Source: Candidatus Gastranaerophilales bacterium (GTDB lineage: Bacteria > Cyanobacteriota > Vampirovibrionia > Gastranaerophilales > Gastranaerophilaceae). Taken from it: DNA of 56,441 nt. How positions within the stretch are numbered: position 1 is the first letter of the stretch; the number at the start of each line of letters is the position of its first letter. The notes below the pieces were generated by a model. The model ran no database searches and was not told the DNA's origin. It saw only the letters and a list, made by a program, of their open reading frames with translations. The position numbers and the translations under genes were made by a program. The stretch is from the NCBI GenBank assembly GCA_944324455.1, contig CALUWJ010000011.1, positions 1 to 56,441 on the forward strand. The letters run 5' to 3'. Positions 17,609-26,673 of the stretch are shown in pieces.

Positions 17609-18943
17609 TTATGCTTTAACCTCTGTTACAGATGATTTTGATAAATGTTTTTTAGTGAATTTTGTCATTTCATCTAAAGTGATTTCATTTAAAATTTTAT
17701 TTGTTTTTGAAATATTAATAACTCCATCAGAATAATTTTGCATTAAAATTGCCGCACGATTAAATGAATTACTACAAAAAGAGCTTAATTCTTCAGCAGT
17801 TTCTTTTTTGGCTTTTTCAAGTTCCATTGGAGTTATTGGATTATTTATTAAACTTTTTATTGAATCATTTATTCTTTTTTCAATTTCGCCTCCTTGACAT
17901 TTTTTATCTTTGGAACTCAAATAAATTTCTAAATAATCATCTTCAATAAAAGTTGATTTATCAACAACCAAGGTGTAATCATAATCTTTTGGCATAAAAT
18001 CTTTAATTCTGTTTTTGATTAATTTAGCCAATATAGATGTTTCAATTTCTTTTTTGAAGCTATTTTCATCACTAATCACATAAAATTTTGAAATTGAAAG
18101 TTCATCATTTCCGGATGAAATTTCTATTCTGTAATCTTTTTCAATAGGCTTAATTCTATTTGCTTGCCTGATTTCAGTTTCTTTTTTCATTTTTGGGAAT
18201 GATTTTTCAAAAATTCCAATAACTCTATCTTTATTTTCTTTATAAAAAGCACTTGTTGATGACAAACAAACTCTCATTTGAGAATTTTCAATTATTTTTT
18301 TATGAGCTTTTTTAATGTCATCTAAACTAATTTGTTCTAATTCATCAATACTAGGATATTTCTTAGGAAAGAATATTTCCATAGGTTCATTGGCAAATGA
18401 AAATTGGTGGGTTTTAGCTCTTTCAATGACAGCGGTTTTGGCTTTAATAAAATTTTTATTTGAAAAATCAGGATATAATATGGTATCAATTGAATCATTT
18501 AATGTTTTTAAAAGTTCTGTTTCATCACTATTAATACTACATTGTAATTCATTATTCATATAGTCTATTGTTGAAAAAGAAGGTTTATTTTCTTCTGATT
18601 GCAAAGATTGATTAAACAATATTTCATTTAATATCTCACAAATAGCGGGTTTTATCTCTTTTTTGTCAACGGGTAATATAGAAAAAATCATTTTAGGTAT
18701 ATCAGAACTGTTATTATCGGCTAAAAAGACAATATCATTTAATAATGTTGCTTTTTCAATTATAAATTCGCGCGCATTTACATTTGTTTTATTGGGCTGG
18801 CAAGCTAATTGATTAAAAACTCCTATTGGTAATGAAGTTTCTTTTTGATTTTGTGTAGGATTATTTGCAGCATTTTGCGCTTTTATATATTTATCAAGCA
18901 GTTGAGATTTAAAATTTATATTTTGAATATTTTTTATATTCAT
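17609..18943 (-). CDS. M16 peptidase-fold protein without zinc site (paralogue 1 of 3)
   Basis: 444 residues, no signal peptide. The layout is that of a single-chain M16 (insulinase/processing peptidase) half: an N-terminal domain with IVFLADNN followed by a helix where HLLEHMLF would be, then LEQISLDDIKKAHKKIIENSQ near 206 (family LxxvtleDlkaFyk..), and a C-terminal domain ending ILNEITLDEMTKFTKKHLS. The HxxEH zinc motif reads EILNE (103-107), so all three key residues are changed and peptidase activity is unlikely. The N-terminus has NINFKSQ (8-14), resembling the other two paralogues. The function is unknown; such inactive M16 subunits usually support a partner. I am fairly sure of the fold, not of the role. 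Confidence 0.7.
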   Translation of the reverse strand: MNIKNIQNINFKSQLLDKYIKAQNAANNPTQNQKETSLPIGVFNQLACQPNKTNVNAREFIIEKATLLNDIVFLADNNSSDIPKMIFSILPVDKKEIKPAICEILNEILFNQSLQSEENKPSFSTIDYMNNELQCSINSDETELLKTLNDSIDTILYPDFSNKNFIKAKTAVIERAKTHQFSFANEPMEIFFPKKYPSIDELEQISLDDIKKAHKKIIENSQMRVCLSSTSAFYKENKDRVIGIFEKSFPKMKKETEIRQANRIKPIEKDYRIEISSGNDELSISKFYVISDENSFKKEIETSILAKLIKNRIKDFMPKDYDYTLVVDKSTFIEDDYLEIYLSSKDKKCQGGEIEKRINDSIKSLINNPITPMELEKAKKETAEELSSFCSNSFNRAAILMQNYSDGVINISKTNKILNEITLDEMTKFTKKHLSKSSVTEVKA

Positions 18944-18955
18944 GAGTTTCCTTTT

Positions 18956-20284
18956 TTAGTTATTGGCTTCTACATAATAGCCGCTAAGATTTCTTTTTGC
19001 CATGGCTTGTACATCTTGCGGAGTAATCGAGTCTAAAATTTCCAATTGTGATTTTAGACTGCCATCAGTATCTTTGTATCTGCTTAGTGCTTTGTTCATT
19101 CTGGTAAATCCGGATGTAAAATCTTTAATTATACGGTATTTTCTATCTTTTTTTATTTTTGAAAGCATACTTTCATCCATTTTTTCATTAATTAATTTTT
19201 CGATTCCCATATTAACATTTTGCTTAAATTCATCTAAATCCCCTTGATAATCTTTGTTCCACGCATCAAAACGAATGATAGAGGTCGTTTCATCGGTTAT
19301 ATAATTTGCATCAAATTGCGTTGATTTATCACTAAAATCTCTTTGCATGATTTTAATATAATAATCATGCAAAATTAGACCCATTAATTCATTTTTAAAT
19401 TTTGAATCATTTTCAAGAATAAAATATTTTGAATAGCAGGGTCTATCGACAATTTCACCGTTAAACGTTTTGTTTTCTACTAATGGTTTAGTTGGTCTTG
19501 TAAAGTATTGTTCCTCAAAGGGCATAAATAACGGTATACCTGATAAAATATTTAATATGCTATTTTCATCTGAAAAATTGGTGGCCGCGCATATTGCAAT
19601 ATCTGCTTGAGAATTTGCAAATAATTCGGAATACAATTTTTTAATGTCATCAAGCCCAATTTTATCAACATCTTCAATTGTTGTACTTCTGTTTTTATTG
19701 AGCAAATAATCTTCTGCCATTTGGCCGCCACATTTCATATCATTTAAATCTTCTTTTTCGGCATCTTTTGCATATTTAAGTGTTGATTCTTTTAAAATTG
19801 GATTTTTTAAAAATTCTGTGAGATTTTTAAAGCATTGAATTGTATTTGCTTTTTCTGAAGAAAAAATAGCCACTATATTTGTTTCTGTACTATAAATTAT
19901 AACAAAATTTTTGTCTTGAAAATTATTATTTGCAGCAACATTCATCATTCTGGCAAGAATTCTTAATTTTAGTGGGTCAACTTCCATTTTTTTGGGAGTA
20001 ATTAACATTTTTCCCTCAATAACACCGTCATCGTATATTGGTATTTTGGCAATTGAAACTTTTAAATTATTTTTTAAATTATATTTTTCATCCTTAAATC
20101 TTGCCGAATTTGTGCCAATTTGATCAACATAATTGCACATGGCAGTTTTTCTAAAAGTTTCAAAATCTACCAAGCCCATGGTTGCAGAAGTGTTTTCTTT
20201 TGATGGTCTTTTTTTAGTTTTTTTTGTTGCAGCATTTTTAAAGTAAATTGGCCTATATGTATTAATTCTATTTATTTTTACCAT
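18956..20284 (-). CDS. M16 peptidase-fold protein without zinc site (paralogue 2 of 3)
   Basis: 442 residues, no signal peptide. It follows the same plan: a basic N-terminus with PIYFKNA (12-18), a long linker, LKNNLKVSIAKIP (about 70) as the first strand, and a helix RILARMMN (108-115) replacing HxxEH. VDKIGLDDIKKLYSELFANSQ (about 204) matches the family linker before the second subdomain, and the end reads EILDSITPQDVQAMAKRNLS. It lies 12 bp upstream of paralogue 1 in the same direction and is probably cotranscribed. No active-site zinc ligands are visible, so the function is not peptidase by itself. Confidence 0.68.
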   Translation of the reverse strand: MVKINRINTYRPIYFKNAATKKTKKRPSKENTSATMGLVDFETFRKTAMCNYVDQIGTNSARFKDEKYNLKNNLKVSIAKIPIYDDGVIEGKMLITPKKMEVDPLKLRILARMMNVAANNNFQDKNFVIIYSTETNIVAIFSSEKANTIQCFKNLTEFLKNPILKESTLKYAKDAEKEDLNDMKCGGQMAEDYLLNKNRSTTIEDVDKIGLDDIKKLYSELFANSQADIAICAATNFSDENSILNILSGIPLFMPFEEQYFTRPTKPLVENKTFNGEIVDRPCYSKYFILENDSKFKNELMGLILHDYYIKIMQRDFSDKSTQFDANYITDETTSIIRFDAWNKDYQGDLDEFKQNVNMGIEKLINEKMDESMLSKIKKDRKYRIIKDFTSGFTRMNKALSRYKDTDGSLKSQLEILDSITPQDVQAMAKRNLSGYYVEANN

Positions 20285-20429
20285 ATTATATGCGCTCCAT
20301 TGTCTTTTAGCTTTCTTACAATTTTTTTAAATTCTGAATTATCCAATAAACTTATTTTGTTGTATCCTTTACATATTTTACTTAATTGTCATTATCTTCT
20401 TCATCATTGAGAATGTTTACTTTCATTAA

Positions 20430-21752
20430 TTATCTACGAATTTCTGTTATAGAAGGTGAGCAAAGAATTATTTGTGCTTTTTGTTGTAGCTCTTTTGGAC
20501 CAATCGAATTCAAAACAGAAGAATAATCCTCATTTGCACTCGAGGTTTGAGCAGGCTTATATGACAATAATTCCGCTCTTGAAATAGAAGTTTTTAAATC
20601 TTCTTTTCTTGATTTTAAAACTCTTTGTTTAATCTTTTCAAAAAATTTATCATCAATCGGCGATTCTGTGATTGACTTAATAGCTAAATTAATCATATTT
20701 TCATTAATTTGTGCATTTTTATCTGCTATAATGTAAGTTATAAAATGTTTGTTTAAAAAGTCTGCATTATGGAAACACTTTAAACTTTTAGTATCTTGTA
20801 AATAATTTTTATACATTATTTCTTCAAGTGCAGCCCCAATCAAATCTGAAATAACTTGATCTTTTAAGGTAAGGCTATTTTGAAAATTAAAAGTTTTTGA
20901 AACAAGTTCACCAAATTCGGAACTTGGTTCTAAATAAAAGACTTCATCTTTTTCTATTGGTAATGGAGTTTTTGATAAAACATCATCATTAAAAGGCTTT
21001 TTATTTGGTATTTGACTTTCTATTATACCTTTTATTTGTTCCACTGTTGTTTCATTTGCACCTTTAGGAATTGATATAGTACATAATATAGCTGAATTTA
21101 ATAATAAATCATTATGAAAATTTTTTATATCATCGCTTGTTATAGCTTTAATGTCTTCTTTTGTGAATTTTTTAGCACCATATAATCTATTAAAGGCTTC
21201 ATCATTTTGTTGATAATTAAAATCATCAAGAATAAATTCTTTTTCAAGCTCTAATTCTTTTTCGCTAAATTTTAAAGTATGAAAATCTTGCAAGAATTTT
21301 TTTAACATCACTAAAAAATCTTTTTTATCCCAATTTGCGCATATTTCCATGGCTTTAGCATTTGCCGAGTAGAATGTTACAAAATTATCGCTATCGTTTT
21401 CATAATGACCAATATTATCTAACATTTTTCTATGCAAAAATTTAACTGCAGGATTAACATTTTGTTGTTGTGTTGGAATAAAATACATTTTAAGTGCAAT
21501 TTTATTTTCTGGAGAATTTTTATCAATATTTAACAAAACATTATTTTTAAGAGTTAATGTTTCTATATCTTTAAAATCATCCGGTGCTGGTTTATGCAGT
21601 TCAATCCAATATTCAAGCCCTTGCGGATATAATATTTTTTCATAGGCTTGACTATAACTTGGTTTTTGAGAATTTCTCTTTAATATAGTTGGGTCAACTA
21701 TACTTGTTTGAAATTTAAAATTACTATTAATTGTAGTTTTGTTTATTTTCAT
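20430..21752 (-). CDS. M16 peptidase-fold protein without zinc site (paralogue 3 of 3)
   Basis: 440 residues, the first of the three tandem paralogues. The N-terminus has NSNFKFQ (9-15). NNVLLNIDKN (70-79) marks the first strand, the helix at 104-111 reads KFLHRKML where HxxEH belongs, and TSDDIKNFHNDLLLNS (about 203) is the family linker. The C-terminus (VLNSIGPKELQQKAQIIL) matches the other two. A 145-bp gap to paralogue 2 contains nothing I can call beyond AT-rich sequence. The 304 bp upstream (21,753-22,056) hold only a hairpin at 21,800-21,830 and AT-rich sequence. Confidence 0.67.
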   Translation of the reverse strand: MKINKTTINSNFKFQTSIVDPTILKRNSQKPSYSQAYEKILYPQGLEYWIELHKPAPDDFKDIETLTLKNNVLLNIDKNSPENKIALKMYFIPTQQQNVNPAVKFLHRKMLDNIGHYENDSDNFVTFYSANAKAMEICANWDKKDFLVMLKKFLQDFHTLKFSEKELELEKEFILDDFNYQQNDEAFNRLYGAKKFTKEDIKAITSDDIKNFHNDLLLNSAILCTISIPKGANETTVEQIKGIIESQIPNKKPFNDDVLSKTPLPIEKDEVFYLEPSSEFGELVSKTFNFQNSLTLKDQVISDLIGAALEEIMYKNYLQDTKSLKCFHNADFLNKHFITYIIADKNAQINENMINLAIKSITESPIDDKFFEKIKQRVLKSRKEDLKTSISRAELLSYKPAQTSSANEDYSSVLNSIGPKELQQKAQIILCSPSITEIRR

Positions 21753-21799
21753 AAAACTGTGCCCCTGTTTTATTTAAAATTTTCCCTTTCTTTTTATAC

Positions 21800-21830
21800 A
21801 AAAAGTCGACAATCAGAATGTCGACTTTTT
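21800..21830. terminator. Rho-independent terminator-like hairpin in the 304-bp gap upstream of the M16 cluster
   Basis: AAAAAGTCGACA and its exact complement enclose a 7-nt loop and end in a T run on either strand. On the minus strand it lies 226 bp beyond the stop of the 22,057 gene and 47 bp before the start of the M16 cluster. It may end the kinase transcript or attenuate the M16 one. Confidence 0.75.
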
Positions 21831-22056
21831 ATTTTAGAGGTCAAAAACTTAAAAGAACATTTTGTTCTATTTAGCTTAATTATAAAATAATAATATATTT
21901 TATTAAGCATAAAACCTCGCTTTTTATTATACAATATTTTAAAAAAATTTTTTTTGCGTAAATATGGATAAAATCTATACAAAAATTTACATTTTACTAT
22001 ATGTGTAGCAATTACCTAAACAAATGAACTAAACTATATAAATTTTAAACAAGAAA

Positions 22057-22728
22057 CTATTTAATTTCTCCGCTATTTAACAATTTTTCAACTTCATTTT
22101 TTATTTTTTGATGAATTTCATCTTGGCTTTTTGTTCCGTCAAGCTCAATAAAATGATACTCTTTAATCAATTTTTTATATTCATCAAGACATCTTTTTTG
22201 ATATATTTCAAAACTGTTATAAATATCTGTTGATAAGCCAATATCTCGTCCTGATTCAAAATAATCCAAAGCACCATTTTTAGCTATCAATCTTTTAATT
22301 AAAATATCAGGTGAAACATTTAAATAAAAAACTAAATCAGGTTTAGGAGCGAAACTATATAAATTTTTCACCCAATTTATATCATGTCCTCTCACTGAAT
22401 CACGAACATAAGCTGTATAAATATATCTATCCATTAAAACAACAAACCCTGCTTTTAGAGCGGGAATTATTTCATTTTCTAATCTATCAGTATAATCTGC
22501 TGCATACAAAAGAGAATATGTTGTTGTATTTAGCATATTTTTTTCTTTTGCTTCATTGATTATTCCTGAGATTAATCTTGAAGTTTTCCATTCTGAAACA
22601 GTACAACCATAACATCTATCTATAATGTATTGAGATAGTAAATTAACTTGTGTAGATTTTCCTGAGCCGTCTGTTCCCTCAATAACAATCAAAAGCCCGT
22701 CATAACCATGGTTTATATTATTTTTCAT
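22057..22728 (-). CDS. Thymidylate kinase-like P-loop kinase (second of a tandem pair)
   Basis: 223 residues. The P-loop is GTDGSGKST (18-26) and the substrate loop LMDRYIYTAYVRD (about 99). These place it in the TMP-kinase superfamily. Two classic TMPK signatures differ: the TREPGGT loop is replaced by SEWKTS, and the AYQ after DRY is replaced by YVRD. The same changes occur in its neighbour, so both belong to a divergent subfamily commonly auto-named dTMP kinase; the true phosphate acceptor is uncertain. Its start overlaps the end of the upstream gene by 11 bp, with a good AAAGGA site. Confidence 0.8.
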   Translation of the reverse strand: MKNNINHGYDGLLIVIEGTDGSGKSTQVNLLSQYIIDRCYGCTVSEWKTSRLISGIINEAKEKNMLNTTTYSLLYAADYTDRLENEIIPALKAGFVVLMDRYIYTAYVRDSVRGHDINWVKNLYSFAPKPDLVFYLNVSPDILIKRLIAKNGALDYFESGRDIGLSTDIYNSFEIYQKRCLDEYKKLIKEYHFIELDGTKSQDEIHQKIKNEVEKLLNSGEIK

Positions 22729-23407
22729 TTTGTTCCTTTAAAATTTTTCTTGATTTTAATAACTCAGATACTTCTTGCCTGATAAACTCTTGTTTAGCAT
22801 GTATTGATTTCATTGCGTCAATTTTAATTAATCCAAATTCATCAATCATAGCTTTATATTGTTCAACTATTCGATTTTGAAATAAGACATAACTTTTATA
22901 TGGATTATTTGATAATTTCATGTCCATGCCTGCTTCATAAAATTTTGGCTGCCTGTTAGAGCAAATTCTCTCTAAGCTGTCTTTTGGGCTAACATCAAAA
23001 TAAAACGTCATATCAGGTTTTATTGCAAAACCATACATATTTCTAACCCACTTTGGATCAACCTCTCTAGCTACATCGCGAGCAAAAGCCGTATAAACAT
23101 ATCTATCTGCTAAAACTACAAACCCCGCTTTTAGCGCAGGTTTAATTGTTCTTTCTAATCTATCAGCGAAATCAACTGCATGTAATAATGAAAAAGTTCT
23201 TCCTGATAAAAGATTTTTCTTTTTGGCTTTTTTAGTTGTATTTGAAATTAATTCAGAAGAATTCCATTGAGTTAAAATTACATCTATTCCTTTAGATTTT
23301 AGCCAATTATGCAATAATTCAATTTGGGTTGACTTGCCTGAACCGTCAATACCCTCTACACAAATTAGCACCCCTGAATAGGTATGTTTTTTTGAAAATC
23401 TTAACAT
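22718..23407 (-). CDS. Thymidylate kinase-like P-loop kinase (first of a tandem pair)
   Basis: 229 residues. The P-loop EGIDGSGKSTQ lies at 18-28, TQWNSSELIS (about 50) sits where TREPGGT is expected, and LADRYVYTAFARD (about 101) forms the substrate loop. It aligns closely with the next gene over its whole length (PALKAGFVVL, DRYxYTA, KPDxxFYxxVSP), so the pair arose by tandem duplication. The two could form a heterodimer, since TMP kinases are dimers; that is inference. AAGGT lies upstream of the ATG. It is probably the first gene of the operon. Confidence 0.8.
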   Translation of the reverse strand: MLRFSKKHTYSGVLICVEGIDGSGKSTQIELLHNWLKSKGIDVILTQWNSSELISNTTKKAKKKNLLSGRTFSLLHAVDFADRLERTIKPALKAGFVVLADRYVYTAFARDVAREVDPKWVRNMYGFAIKPDMTFYFDVSPKDSLERICSNRQPKFYEAGMDMKLSNNPYKSYVLFQNRIVEQYKAMIDEFGLIKIDAMKSIHAKQEFIRQEVSELLKSRKILKEQNEK

Positions 23408-23515
23408 TTTTTACCTTGTTTTTTTAGTTGCACGTAATATATTAATAATAGATTAGATTAACAAAATTGTAAATCTGATTAAATAGGCATTAATAATATT
23501 CAGGGGTTCTACACA

Positions 23516-24400
23516 ATGATAATAATAGATTTAATAAAAAAATCTTTTCATACGGTTATTGAAAATCCGACAATTACTTTATTTTTTGTTTTATTCTTGA
23601 TTATAAGCAACTTTTTAGCACCATATATAATGATGGTTCATTCTAAAATAATAGCCATCATTATTGCTTTATGTGTATTTTTCTTGACCACCGTCTTTTT
23701 AGCCGGTTGGTTTCAAATGATTAAAGAAGCAGCAAAAGAAGAAGATATTTCAAAATTAAAAGACAAAAATTTTGCTGCAATATTTTTAGAAGGCATTACA
23801 AAAAACGGCATAACCGTAACCGTTGGAACCGTTGTATATTTGTTTTTATTAACAATTGTATTATATTTAACAAGCGAAATTGCACTAAAACTTTTTGGCA
23901 GTCTTGATTTTATCTTTAGAGATATGATGATTAACGCGTCAGGCAGCATTGATAATGCCATTGATTATTTACAAAAACTTTCCGATGATCAAAAATTTAT
24001 ATTATACGGATGGCAATTCAGCTTTATAATCTCTAGCATGATTTATAATTTCTTCTTCTTATTTTTAGCTCCGATTGCTGTAAAAGATGATAACAAAAAT
24101 CAATTTATAAAAGCATTTAGTGCTTTTATTTCATCAATTTGTTTTTCTTTTAAAAATTTCTTAGGAACAGTTAGTGTATTTTTTATAATTTATTTTATTT
24201 ATTTCACTCTTGGAACCCTAAAAGCAATTATCGGCTCAAACGTAATTTTATCTATATTAATATTATTCATCTATATTTATTTTATCTCAGGTGCACTTGT
24301 GTTAATATTTAACTACTATGAACAAAAAACTAATAGTTTTAACAGGTGCGACAGCATCGGGGAAAACAAAACTCTCGATACAATTAGCGAAAATAATTGA
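23516..24400 (+). CDS. Polytopic membrane protein of unknown function
   Basis: 294 residues with about six hydrophobic segments (around 20-40, 44-65, 100-120, 160-190, 215-240 and 245-265) and an amphipathic loop in the middle. I recognise no specific family; the spacing of helices is vaguely like DUF4013-type bacterial membrane proteins. An AGGGG ribosome site precedes the ATG. The last 28 residues overlap the first 83 bp of miaA in another frame, and they are hydrophilic and low in hydrophobic residues. That overlap is unusually long, so the true C-terminus may have been extended by a lost stop codon. Confidence 0.7.
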   Translation: MIIIDLIKKSFHTVIENPTITLFFVLFLIISNFLAPYIMMVHSKIIAIIIALCVFFLTTVFLAGWFQMIKEAAKEEDISKLKDKNFAAIFLEGITKNGITVTVGTVVYLFLLTIVLYLTSEIALKLFGSLDFIFRDMMINASGSIDNAIDYLQKLSDDQKFILYGWQFSFIISSMIYNFFFLFLAPIAVKDDNKNQFIKAFSAFISSICFSFKNFLGTVSVFFIIYFIYFTLGTLKAIIGSNVILSILILFIYIYFISGALVLIFNYYEQKTNSFNRCDSIGENKTLDTISENN

Positions 24401-25193
24401 CGCTATAATAATTTGCGCTGACTCTAGAATAATCTATAAAGATTTTGATATTGTAAGCGCAAAGCCAACTATTGAAGAACGCTTTGATATCCCGCATTAT
24501 TTAATAGATATAATTGACCCTAACCAAGATTTTTCGGCAGGCGATTTTGTATCTGAAGCTAAAAAAATAATAAATAATACAAATAAAAATATAATAATCT
24601 CAGGGGGCACTTGGTTTTATATTAAAAGCCTGCTGGATGAAAAAGCGCTCCCAAATTGCCCTATTAATAAAATTTTAAGAGAAAAATTATCAACTTATAG
24701 TAATAGTGAATTATGGGAAAAATTAAACAAAATTGACCCTAAAAGAGCCTCTTTAATTCATCAAAATAATAAAGATAAAATTATTCGCTCAATTGAAATG
24801 TGTGAAGCGCTAAATATGCCAATTAGTGAATATATAAGAGAAGAAAACGATATCTTCAGCGCCAATTGGTATATGCCATCTATATCAAGAGAAGAATTAT
24901 ATAATAGAATTAATCAAAGAGTAGATGAAATGATAAATTTAGGGTTATATGATGAATGGATTAATAATTCAAAAAAATACCCTAATTCAAAAGTAATCAA
25001 AAACACAATAGGATATAAAGAATTTTATGAACTTGATGACGGTTTATATAAAGATAGAAATGAAGCAATAGAAAAAATAAAACAACACACAAGAAATTTT
25101 GCAAAAAGACAACTGACATATTTTAGAAGTAATCCTGATATCAAACCAATTCAAACAATTGATGAGATTTTAAGAGATATAAAAAATGATTAA
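24318..25193 (+). CDS. miaA: tRNA dimethylallyltransferase
   Basis: 291 residues, typical length. MiaA transfers dimethylallyl to the N6 of A37 in tRNAs that read UNN codons. The P-loop is GATASGKTKLS (9-19). DSRIIYKDFDIVSAKPT (36-52) is the substrate-binding DS(R/Q)xxY region, HYLIDIID follows, SGGTWFYIKSLL is at about 95-106, and RNFAKRQLTYFR (about 261-272) is the C-terminal tRNA-binding motif. The start ATG lies inside the end of the upstream gene and has no clear ribosome site, so coupled or leaderless translation is likely. Confidence 0.96.
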   Translation: MNKKLIVLTGATASGKTKLSIQLAKIIDAIIICADSRIIYKDFDIVSAKPTIEERFDIPHYLIDIIDPNQDFSAGDFVSEAKKIINNTNKNIIISGGTWFYIKSLLDEKALPNCPINKILREKLSTYSNSELWEKLNKIDPKRASLIHQNNKDKIIRSIEMCEALNMPISEYIREENDIFSANWYMPSISREELYNRINQRVDEMINLGLYDEWINNSKKYPNSKVIKNTIGYKEFYELDDGLYKDRNEAIEKIKQHTRNFAKRQLTYFRSNPDIKPIQTIDEILRDIKND

Positions 25194-25737
25194 AAAACTA
25201 TTTATAATATTTTGTTTATTTTTATTTTCATTTGCTTTAGCTGATGAACCTATTAAAGCCAAGGTTAAATATAATGAAAAAAGCGCTCGAATTGAAGCAT
25301 TTAAAGATGTTAAAAAGAAAATCGATAAAGATTTTTATAAAGATTATTTAAAAGATAAAAACAAAAAAGAAAACCTTGAAGCAATATCTAAGAAAAATTT
25401 TGAGCTTGATAACAGATTACTTTGTCCTTTTTATATTAAGAGCATATTACTTGCCTATGGCATAACTTATTTTGATAAAATAGATGCAACTTTTTATTAT
25501 AACCCCATGGGTAATTTAATCAAATTTGAAATATCTGATATAAATGCCCCATATCCCAAAAAAACCTATGGTTACAGTCAATATGGAAATTTAATCAGCG
25601 TAAGTTTTGAAGTAGATGAAAAAGAGCAGTACATCTACAATAAAAACGGCAAACTAATTGCTCATTGGCAAGATGATAAAATGCAAAATAAAGATGATAA
25701 AATCCCTAAAATTCTTCAATTAAAAAGAGGGGGCTAA
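25186..25737 (+). CDS. Secreted hypothetical protein
   Basis: 183 residues with a clear signal peptide (MIKKLFIIFCLFLFSFALA, cleavage after residue 19). The mature part is lysine-rich up to residue 70, then contains repeats reminiscent of YD/RHS-type strands (FYYNPMGNLIKFEI, GYSQYGNLISVSFE, YIYNKNGKLIAHW), spaced about 35-38 residues. I know no function. Its start overlaps miaA by 8 bp, so it is translated with it. It ends 4 bp inside the convergent carboxypeptidase gene. Confidence 0.72.
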   Translation: MIKKLFIIFCLFLFSFALADEPIKAKVKYNEKSARIEAFKDVKKKIDKDFYKDYLKDKNKKENLEAISKKNFELDNRLLCPFYIKSILLAYGITYFDKIDATFYYNPMGNLIKFEISDINAPYPKKTYGYSQYGNLISVSFEVDEKEQYIYNKNGKLIAHWQDDKMQNKDDKIPKILQLKRGG

Positions 25738-26543
25738 ATTTCAATTTTTATTCCGCAGGGAATTGTTTTATTGGTAATTTTATGGGTAATATCTTTGCTA
25801 TAATATACTCCACAGTTAAATAAAGCGCCAAATTCCTCAAATAATGGCATAATTTCATCATCAGCTAAATAAAAATCCCCGAAAATAAGCCCTTTTATTT
25901 TTGATTTTAATTTTTCACTTCGATAAATCTCATAAAACATTTTATCAATTTTATATAAAGGCTCATTTAAATCTTCCAAAAATAAAACTATATCCTTATC
26001 AGGTAAATATCTATCATTTGATAACATTGAAACAATACTTGATAAATTTCCGCCCCATAAAATTCCTTTCGTTTGTTTTTTTATTATGGGTTTTAAATTA
26101 ATATCAAATATATTATTTTGAACTATATTAATATTTTCATCCAAATTATCCACAAATCCATTCATCAACATTAAAGAATGGAAGCATTTTATTTTTGTTT
26201 TCTTAGTTAATGCCATAAGTAATATTGAAGCATCTGAACTTCCTAAATAATATTTTGAGCAATTTTTAACTAAATTATAATTAATTTTATCAACAATTCT
26301 TATTGCACCATATCCGCCTCGAACAGATAAAACTAAATCAACTTCATCATCCAAAAAGGCTTTTTCAAAATATCTTGCTCTATTTTCATCACAATCTGCC
26401 AGATACCTAAATTGAGCATTTTCATCATAATATTTTTTAACTTTAAAATATTTTTTTAAAGTTGCAATATTATTATTAACCGCATCAATATTTCTAATAT
26501 TGCCACTCGGTGCAACAAGAGCTATTGTTTTAATTCTTTTCAT
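25734..26543 (-). CDS. Muropeptide LD-carboxypeptidase (peptidase family S66, LdcA/MccF type)
   Basis: 269 residues, close to the family's usual 290-340. S66 enzymes cut the terminal D-Ala from tetrapeptide muropeptides during wall recycling, or cleave microcin C-like conjugates. Visible motifs are IALVAPSG (7-14), LSVRGGYGAIRIV (about 73), and YLGSSDASILL (about 98) with the serine nucleophile after G. FLEDLNEP (about 187) holds the glutamate, and DITHKITNKTIPCGI near the C-terminus holds the histidine. No signal peptide is seen, so it acts in the cytoplasm. Neighbouring pgeF is also a peptidoglycan-editing gene. Confidence 0.88.
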   Translation of the reverse strand: MKRIKTIALVAPSGNIRNIDAVNNNIATLKKYFKVKKYYDENAQFRYLADCDENRARYFEKAFLDDEVDLVLSVRGGYGAIRIVDKINYNLVKNCSKYYLGSSDASILLMALTKKTKIKCFHSLMLMNGFVDNLDENINIVQNNIFDINLKPIIKKQTKGILWGGNLSSIVSMLSNDRYLPDKDIVLFLEDLNEPLYKIDKMFYEIYRSEKLKSKIKGLIFGDFYLADDEIMPLFEEFGALFNCGVYYSKDITHKITNKTIPCGIKIEI

Positions 26544-26673
26544 AAAATTAGTTTAAAACAAAAAAGTTAATAAATTAAATTGTAAAGTTATGTAACAAAA
26601 TAAACAAAAACTGAAATTATGTATTTTATATATACTTTATATATATGTAAGTGATTACTAAAGGGAATTAAAA

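Noticed and set aside
20385-20430. 14-codon acidic micro-ORF (MKVNILNDEEDNDN) between two M16-like genes
   Set aside because: Too short to judge and no ribosome site.
17609-21752. Active zinc peptidases
   Set aside because: No HxxEH or inverted HxxEH in any of the three; only the fold resembles M16.
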